46,073 nt of DNA. Source: Trametes villosa (taxonomy: Eukaryota; Basidiomycota; Agaricomycetes; Polyporales; Polyporaceae). The notes under the pieces were generated by a model. That model was given only the letters and a program-made list of their open reading frames with translations. It had not been told where the DNA came from and searched no databases. The position numbers and the translations under genes were made by a program. This document shows positions 40,078-46,073 of this stretch, piece by piece; the first letter of the stretch is position 1; each line of letters begins with the position of its first letter. The stretch is from the NCBI GenBank assembly GCA_002964805.2, contig PUDQ02000007.1:1-46073 (forward strand), in the 5' to 3' direction.

Positions 40078-40255
40078 GTGCTTCCTAATCCGGCAACGGG
40101 CGCTTTTGGCTGGGCGTGCCGGGAAGGCCGCTGCTGGCGTCCGGTAGGATTCCCATTTGGGAAGCTGTGCCTGTCGGGCCGCTTCGGGATCGGTCAGGCC
40201 CGCTATTGTACAACATTGTACAACACTGCAAGCTAAACAAGAATTAACAGAGCCT

Positions 40256-40685
40256 AGAGACCCGAAGGCTCTATTGACAAGATTTAACAAGATCTAGGCT
40301 CCCTAAGAGCTCTATTAACAGGATTATACACTAATGCCCTCTATAAACAGGAATTGACAGGATCTAGGCACCCCGAGGGCTCCATTAACTGGATTATACA
40401 ATAGTCCGCTCTATAAACAGGAATTGACAAGTTCCAGGCACCCTAGGAGCTCTATTAACAGGATTATACACTAATGCCCTATATAAACAGAAATTGACAG
40501 GGTCTAGACAGCTGAAGGCACTATTGACAGCATTTAACAAGATCTAGGCACCCTGAGAACTCTATTAACAGGATTATACAATAATGCGCTCTATAAACAG
40601 GAATTGACAAGGATCAGGCACCCTAGGGGGTCTATTAACAGGATTGTACAGTAATGCGCTCTATAAACAGGAATTGACAAGATTG
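40256..40685. repeat. AT-rich tandem array of about 70-base units with 40-base short units
   Basis: Long units are about 70 bases and contain CTCTATTAACAGGATTATAC and CTCTATAAACAGGAATTGAC. Five copies are visible, starting near 40296, 40366, 40436, 40546 and 40616. Two shorter 40-base units (near 40256 and 40506) end TTTAACAAGATCTA. The order is short-long-long-long-short-long-long, a higher-order pattern. Related TTAACA/GTACAACA words continue on both sides (TTGTACAACA twice near 40207-40225), and to 40750 into the end of the LINE ORF1. Confidence 0.8.
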
Positions 40686-40706
40686 ACTGGCAGGGCCTGT
40701 AAGGTA

Positions 40707-42997
40707 TTAACAATAATTAACAGGACCCCCCAGTCTATTATACAACACAGGGGGAATGGATAATATTATGGCTGGACCAGGGAATAAACAAAAACAAGCG
40801 GTGGTCACCAAATGCACAGGGTTTGCACCACCAAGGTGGGCTATTATAATATTATACTGGCAACCACAAGTGTACCATCCGGGGACAGAGGTGAAGGGGC
40901 AGCTGTACATGTCGTGGTCCCCTGCATGGCAATCGGCGCAGCGCGTCGGCTCGTGGTAGACGGCGGGCTCATGGTTCGGGATGAAGATGGGAGTATTGGC
41001 GAGGAGGTTGCGCCACGTGTTCCAGAAGGCGGCAATTTTCGTGGGCGGTTCACAGTAGACCGCCGCAGTGACGGCGTCTCTGTTCTTGCTGTCGAGGGCG
41101 CGCCCCAGGCGGACGCTCACAGACTCGATCACCGTGAGCGCGATAACGGCGGGTGACATGTCCTTAAGCTTTCCCAGGCTCTTAGAGGCCGTGGTGACCA
41201 TCAGCTGGAAGGTACCCTTCATCTTCAGGTTGTCCTTGATGACGCGGGTGATCTCGTCGACGTCGTCGTTCGGGAAGCCAATGTAGGTGAGCGCGTACTT
41301 GCCCGGCTCCTCCAGGCAGTCGATGACGTGGGGGAAGAGGGTTATGCTCGGCGTCGGCCAGGCTTTGCGCGCGAGGACACGCGCCACGGCGGCAGCAGAG
41401 AGATTGCCAGCAACCCAGAGAAGAGAGGAGTCCGGGGAGTCTTCAGTCCAGTTCGTGGGCAGCTCAGGAGGGGTCAGCGTGAAGGTCGTCTCTTCAGCGA
41501 TATCCGCGAACGCGTCGTGTACAAGGCTGCGCAGGCTGGCCGCGTACTTCGGATCGCGCATTCGGATCTGCTTCAGCACCTCGAAGCCCACGTACTTGTC
41601 GTTGGGGAGAGTCCGCATCCCAGCGATCCTCGTCGGAGGGAGGCCTCGGACCAGATCAGACGCGTCGCGCTTGTGCTTGATCGGGAAGCCGCTCGAGGGG
41701 GGGGAGAGAACAGTGAGACTCCCGAAGCGCTGCGTGACGAAGTCTACTGGAGCCGGATGGCCCGCAGCAGGGGCCTGGCTCGTCTGCGTGGGCAGCAGCG
41801 CGTTCTTCGGGGCCCACATGCTTTTGTCAAGAGCGCGGCCTGGAGCCGCCGGCCCTGTCAGTCCATCCCGCGCGAGTGCGGGGACTTCGGGCGTCGTGCC
41901 ACTCCGCACCTCGCCTGCAGAGGGCGCGTCGATGTCCATGGCCTCGACGGGAGCATACTTGCTCGCAGCAGCTTTGCCCGTATCGCGAGTCTGAGTCGGG
42001 AGTGCTCCGAGTATCGCAGGCGCGGCCGGGGCTAGCGTTACCCCTGGCGGACCCGGCCTCGTCGCGAGACGAACGAGTTGGGGCGCGGCCGCAAGCGCGT
42101 TGTTCTGAGGTACGAGCGTGTTGGATAGTTGACTGCTAGAGGGTCCTGGCCAGGCTGAATCGGGCAGAGCTGCCAGATGTAGTTCGCGGGGATCTCTGGC
42201 GCAAGGTGGGACCCTGATACGTTCGCCTGGGCAGGCTCGTTCCATGCAGTCGGGGCACTAGGGGGAGGGGCGGTCGTTGCAGGATCGCGCGCATGCAGCG
42301 CTGTCGTCTGGGGAGGTGGGATGATGGAGAGGACGTCGTGGGAGTTCTCCGCGTTCATCCTCGCCGCCAGTGCGGCAGGGTGAGTAAGCGCCGCAGGGCC
42401 AGCCGCCACGTGCGTCAGGGTCGTCTCAGGGTCGCGGCGATCGGCGGCAGCAGCCCTGTTTGGCTGTTCAGGGGACGCGGAGAGGGGTCGCATCCGCTTA
42501 AGGGGTCTTTCTTGTTCGCGGCTCGTCAGCTGAGTCTCGGGGAGACTTGTCGGGGGAGTGGATGGCGCGGCCATCGCGTCGGTACTCGGCCAAGACGGCT
42601 GCGGAGGCAGATAGTGGCTGGCAAGGCTCGGCGGGGGGTAGGCTTGGTGTCCAGGGACGATATAGGATCTCGTCCTGCTCACAGGTGTCGGCGTGTGGTC
42701 CGCGGATGCGAGAGGGGACGTCTCCGGATGTTCGCCGGCGAAGCCGGGCACAGCGAGATAATTGAGCGTTCGCTTGTAAGCCACGCAGGTAAGCCACAGT
42801 CATTCGTTCAAGCGGCGGCAGCCTCGTACCACTTCAGCAGATAGCCTATGATCATCGTCACTGGGGCTATCGGCGCTCCGGGTCTCCATTGGGCCAGTAG
42901 CGATGCCGGAGTCGTCCAGGATCTCTACTGATGCCGTGGCGCCAAAGATTCCCGGTGGGAAGAAGAGCGTTTGCGTCGGGGGCGTGGTGTCTCCCAT
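40707..42997 (-). pseudogene. LINE (Tad1-like) ORF1, gag-like protein with zinc knuckle, frameshifted
   Basis: ATG at 42997 (MGDTTPPTQTLFFPPG). Exon 1 is 42997-42830, and a 57-base GT-AG intron leads to an exon from 42772 (RTLNYLAVPGFAGEH). This proline-rich frame must shift by -1 near 42180-42130 to enter the frame that holds the gag-like core (LVHDAFADIAEETTF, VYCEPPTKIAAFWNTW) and a zinc knuckle C-x2-C-x4-H-x4-C (CADCHAGDHDMYSC) followed by PFTSVPGW. Family knowledge: this knuckle next to PGW marks ORF1 of basidiomycete non-LTR elements. After PGWY the frame runs into AT-rich repeat sequence and stops at 40707; the usual ORF2 (endonuclease and RT) is absent. Probably a dead 3'-truncated copy; a missed intron at the shift is the alternative. 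Confidence 0.68.
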
Positions 42998-43678
42998 CGT
43001 CTCGATGGTGAGGGGAGGAGGAGAGGGGAGAGGGGTATGGGGGAGGGGATGAAGTCGCGCTCGCCTCGCGCTTTTGTCCTCCCCTCCTACGCGTGCGCTC
43101 TGGAGCTCGGGTCCCAGCACTCATGGCTTGCTCGCGCCTTGCAGAGAGGTCGGCGTAGAGAGCTCTTCCGTTGCCTTTTGGCGCGGGCGCCTCCCGGGAG
43201 AGGTACTCTATTTGGCACTATTTGCGCGCTAAATGTCCATGTGGCAGATGCTTCCACCCTTCGCGGGATCGGTGCACGGTCCCGCACCCGAGGTCTGCTC
43301 GCGTGGTCCGTTCCGTCTTTCCGTTCCGATGCTCAGCGCTCCGTTTCGGAGGCCTGCCGGAGGTAAGCTTCGCCTTCTCATCAAGTCTTACTCATAATCC
43401 CGTATGTCCAGTGTGCTTCACAGGCGGCGATGATAGCCCGTCTCTGCCGTGGCAGGCTCCAACACACTCGGCTATTCATCAGAGCCGTTATAACGGTTGC
43501 GCCTCAGGTATAGGTCCATTTGTTACATATTCCATCCGCTTATCCACTGTTTATAGGCCAGCTCCCCCCACTCATTCCGGCCGCCCGTCCCTTCGTCCAG
43601 CGCCTTCGCACGTCCGTTCGCTCTCTGCGTCGGGTCTCTCCTCAGCGGCCGCCACCGCCGGGCCAGTCCTTGCGCCGC
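42998..43678. other. 680 bases without a supportable gene
   Basis: Upstream of the LINE ORF1. A purine-rich strand (GGGGAGGAGGAGAGGGGAGAGG near 43010-43035) then mixed sequence. No coding motif recognised on either strand. Confidence 0.45.
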
Positions 43679-44152
43679 TCACTCGTCTTGTATGACGACC
43701 ACCGCATTGCGTTCAAGGGGGACGTGGCGTGTGTGGGGGAGGATGGGGAGAAGAGCTGTGCGTACGATTCGTCGCCAGGGCTCCAGGAGGACCGTTACCC
43801 CTTGGATGTTTTGAATCGTAAGGTAAGCGTGCTTGACGAGCGATGTTGTGATCTCGTTCAGGACGATGAACTCCGTTATAGCTAGCTCCATCGTGCGCAC
43901 TCCGATTATTCTCCCCGCTATGTCGGTGGGCACTGACGTGTACCATTTCTGCGCCCGCCCGACTATGCCACCACCGCCTGGGTTCTCCCTCTTGCTCAGA
44001 GCGTTGAGCTGGACGAGCTGGCCGATGTGGAGGGGGGACGAGGGGAGGATGGTGATGTCGTAGTATGCGGCCAGGGAGATAGAGGTGTTACGCGGCAGGC
44101 TAGAGGGTGCGCTTCCTCTCTCAGAGGCATGCAAGGTTATGGCTCCAATCAT
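43679..44152 (-). CDS. Small protein of unrecognised family, paralog A
   Basis: The first ATG in frame is 44152 (MIGAITLHASERG), giving 157 residues. No known domain or membrane segment is seen. It aligns along most of its length with the protein at 45430-44891: YYDITI against YYDLAI, GRIIGVRTMELAITEFIV against GTITAIRAMEVNVTEFVV, and later VTVLLEP against LSVELTP. Two independent open frames with such matches on the same strand argue that both are real. The order of predicted strands suggests a small beta-rich fold. It may be single-exon. Function unknown. Confidence 0.55.
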   Translation of the reverse strand: MIGAITLHASERGSAPSSLPRNTSISLAAYYDITILPSSPLHIGQLVQLNALSKRENPGGGGIVGRAQKWYTSVPTDIAGRIIGVRTMELAITEFIVLNEITTSLVKHAYLTIQNIQGVTVLLEPWRRIVRTALLPILPHTRHVPLERNAVVVIQDE

Positions 44153-44890
44153 AGTGTAGTGGTTGGTGGGCTGGGCCTGTATGGTAAGGAGCAAGAGAGT
44201 ATTTTATAGGCGCGCATGTTCTCCAGCTTATAAAGGGGGGGGAACGTGGGATAATGGCTCTATTCGCTAGCGTGCGTGAGATAGCCAGGCTGGTGAGGAT
44301 GAGAAGGGTGGGATGCACATATCTCGCCACCAGTTTGGTTAGCCACCTCCTCAAGTGTAAGCCGCTTAGAAGCATGAGGGGCCATCATAGCACACACCAG
44401 TCCACTGGGCAGGCAGGGAAGTAGGATATTCAGCCAAGCGCGGGGGCAATATCCATTAACAGTCAGTGTATCGCCATATCCATGCTCGCCAGAGTGAAGG
44501 GCCCTCTGGGCAGCACCGTGTGCAGGAGACACGGTCCTCGCGTGTGGGGGAGTATGTGCAGAATGCAGCGCAGAGGATATACATTTCATGGGATCGTATC
44601 ATGTCGGCAGCTTTTCCAGAGTACGGTAACACTAGTAGCTCTCCAAATCAACACTTCACAGACATCGTGGCGCATACTGGGACCTTCGCATTCGCAGCTC
44701 ATTCATCTCTCATCTAATCATCCTCTCATCCTCACCTTGGGCACCGCCATCCACGGGGCTCCTCCGCAATAGCAGGGCAGGTCTGGTTTTAGCGGTAGGA
44801 CTTTAGCAGGCATTCTCCGGGATAAGTCAAGGTCAGTGGTTCGAGACCGGGCTTACGCATCCTGACATCCATTCCCAGATTGTGCTTCTT
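44153..44890. other. 740 bases without a supportable gene
   Basis: Between the two small paralogs. No motif-bearing frame. A TATA-like TATAAAATAC (minus, near 44206-44197) lies about 50 bases before the ATG of paralog A and may be its promoter. Confidence 0.45.
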
Positions 44891-45430
44891 CTAGTCCGTC
44901 TCCGAGTTGGCCGACTCCGAGGAGTCGGTGTCGTACAGTTCCGGGGGCCTGAGTCCCCGTAGGTCAAGGTCGATGTCGCGGATGTCCTCCTCCAGGTGGA
45001 TTACGCGCGTGGCGGCGAGTTCCGGGGCGAGGAGCTCGCGGGCGTGGAGTTGGCGCGGCGTCAGCTCGACGGACAGTCCGGGAGCGTGCGGGGCCGAGAT
45101 GCAGACGTTCTCGACATGCCCCATACCCCGTAGCTTCTCGATAGCCACCACGAACTCAGTTACGTTTACCTCCATCGCCCGGATAGCTGTGATGGTTCCA
45201 ACTATGTATCCACCTACATACTCGTACGCGAGGGGCTTGGTTCGGGATCTTCCGTCCTTTCGGCGGATCTCGACGATGTGGATACGAAGGCCGTTCCGGA
45301 GCGGTTCCTTCGTCTTGATGGCGAGATCATAGTAGATCGTTCTGCCCGTTATGACATCTCCGACTTCGTTTCGGGTTACGGGGATACAGCCCCGACGTTT
45401 GGCGTAAACAAGGGTGCTATCGGTGTGCAT
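44891..45430 (-). CDS. Small protein of unrecognised family, paralog B
   Basis: ATG at 45430 (MHTDSTLVYAKRR), 179 residues, no intron needed. It shares with paralog A the blocks around YYDLAI, VGGYIVGTITAIRAMEVNVT and LSVELTP. It differs by a longer N-terminus and an acidic C-terminal tail (DTDSSESANSETD). No signal peptide or transmembrane helix is seen. The gene lies in a transposon-rich neighbourhood next to a LINE remnant. Whether it is a host gene or part of an unknown mobile element cannot be told here. Confidence 0.6.
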   Translation of the reverse strand: MHTDSTLVYAKRRGCIPVTRNEVGDVITGRTIYYDLAIKTKEPLRNGLRIHIVEIRRKDGRSRTKPLAYEYVGGYIVGTITAIRAMEVNVTEFVVAIEKLRGMGHVENVCISAPHAPGLSVELTPRQLHARELLAPELAATRVIHLEEDIRDIDLDLRGLRPPELYDTDSSESANSETD

Positions 45431-46073
45431 CGTGTGCGAGGATGGTGGGAGCTAAGATGAAGGCGCTCGCTCGGCATTTAGGCGCCTCTCGTGTTTACAC
45501 GTGCTTGGTGCTCTCATTTAGCGCCCACGCTCGCAGCACACCGTTTCAGGGCTGCTATGTCGAGATTCCTCTGTGGGGGGACTCATCCTTTAATGCATGG
45601 GAGTCTCCTCGTCCACAGGCATCCACTTCAGAGTAGGCATCTGCGTGGTTGCAGGCATCCGCTTTTCGCGGGCAACCGCACAGGGCAGGCTTGGCTTAGG
45701 CCGCAGCAGGTACGCGCGTCGTAGGCTCTACCGGGCGTATGTTGCCCATCTTGCAGCGCACTTCGGGCTTCTTCCGTCCTCTGATACTCACTCTCGCCAG
45801 CTTAGCTGGCATCTCTTAGGGCTACCAGTCCTCTTAATTGTAAAACCTTTGTCTGTTGCGCCTTCCGCACGCTCGGGGGAAAGCGTGGGAAAAACGCAGT
45901 GGTGGTGGTAAGCGGTCAAGGAGCCCCCCCGGCCCGGCCATCTCTGCCGCACATCGCGTTGAAACGTTCCGGAGCGCTTATGACGGGCCGGGATGGCCGG
46001 TACACGATTTCGGCACGTGACATACCTATCCTCAGCTGGTTGATAACCGATTCCTTGAAGAATCGGAACGTCC
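45431..46073. other. Right edge, no gene seen
   Basis: 643 bases upstream of paralog B to the window end. Mixed composition with CCCCCCCGGCCCGGCC near 45926-45941. No frame with recognisable motifs. The promoter of paralog B should be in the first 150 bases. Confidence 0.45.

Noticed and set aside
40256..40685. CRISPR-like regular repeats
   Set aside because: The units are tandem without unique spacers, and the genome is eukaryotic.
44800..44875. tRNA-like boxes (TAGCGGTAGG and GGTTCGAGACC)
   Set aside because: The B-box-like word is good, but no T-stem, anticodon arm or acceptor stem can be paired. At most it is a relic or SINE-like fragment.

Overview
The window looks like a basidiomycete (Agaricomycetes-type) nuclear genome. 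Host genes are cut by many short GT-AG introns of about 50-65 bases, coding DNA is GC-rich, and several gene families here (F-box proteins, BTB/POZ proteins, a SERTA-like protein, LINE gag-like proteins) are of the kind expanded in mushroom-forming fungi. I cannot name the species. No rRNA, convincing tRNA or CRISPR array was found.

Layout. 1-2783: pol of a Ty3-like LTR retrotransposon running in from the left edge, followed by a long LTR-like region (2826 to about 4300) with clustered heat-shock-element motifs, a TATA box and a repeated RNA hairpin with compensatory changes. 4400-10450: two different hAT transposases lying tail to tail; the plus-strand one is cut off where the minus-strand one ends. 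10689-14650: two tandem F-box-like paralogs with the same six-exon plan. 15095-17681: two convergent BTB/POZ paralogs. 18503-24719: the conserved core, made of an OPI3-type phospholipid N-methyltransferase (plus), a COQ8-type kinase (minus) and a DHA2-like 14-TM transporter (minus). 24720-27824: about 3 kb without a supportable gene, with a 23-base N gap. 27825-36254: a complete Ty3/chromovirus on the minus strand with both LTRs, gag, a canonical -1 frameshift site, pol with a chromodomain, a predicted self-primer, and an extra plus-strand Zn2Cys6-like gene with its own TATA box. 36162-39756: an open frame truncated at the LTR, divergent from an 829-residue SERTA-like gene. 39860-43000: dispersed and tandem repeats, then a LINE gag-like ORF1 without an ORF2. 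43679-45430: two small paralogous genes of an unrecognised family.

How the parts work together. The two housekeeping genes act in membrane phosphatidylcholine synthesis (OPI3) and mitochondrial ubiquinone synthesis (COQ8). They form a stable island between transposon-rich accessory blocks. The most interesting signals are in the retroelements. The left LTR appears wired to the heat-shock response and carries a structured leader. The chromovirus combines -1 frameshifting, self-priming and a divergently transcribed accessory DNA-binding-like gene. Exon boundaries were placed by hand from splice motifs, reading-frame continuity and, where available, paralog comparison. They need transcript support.
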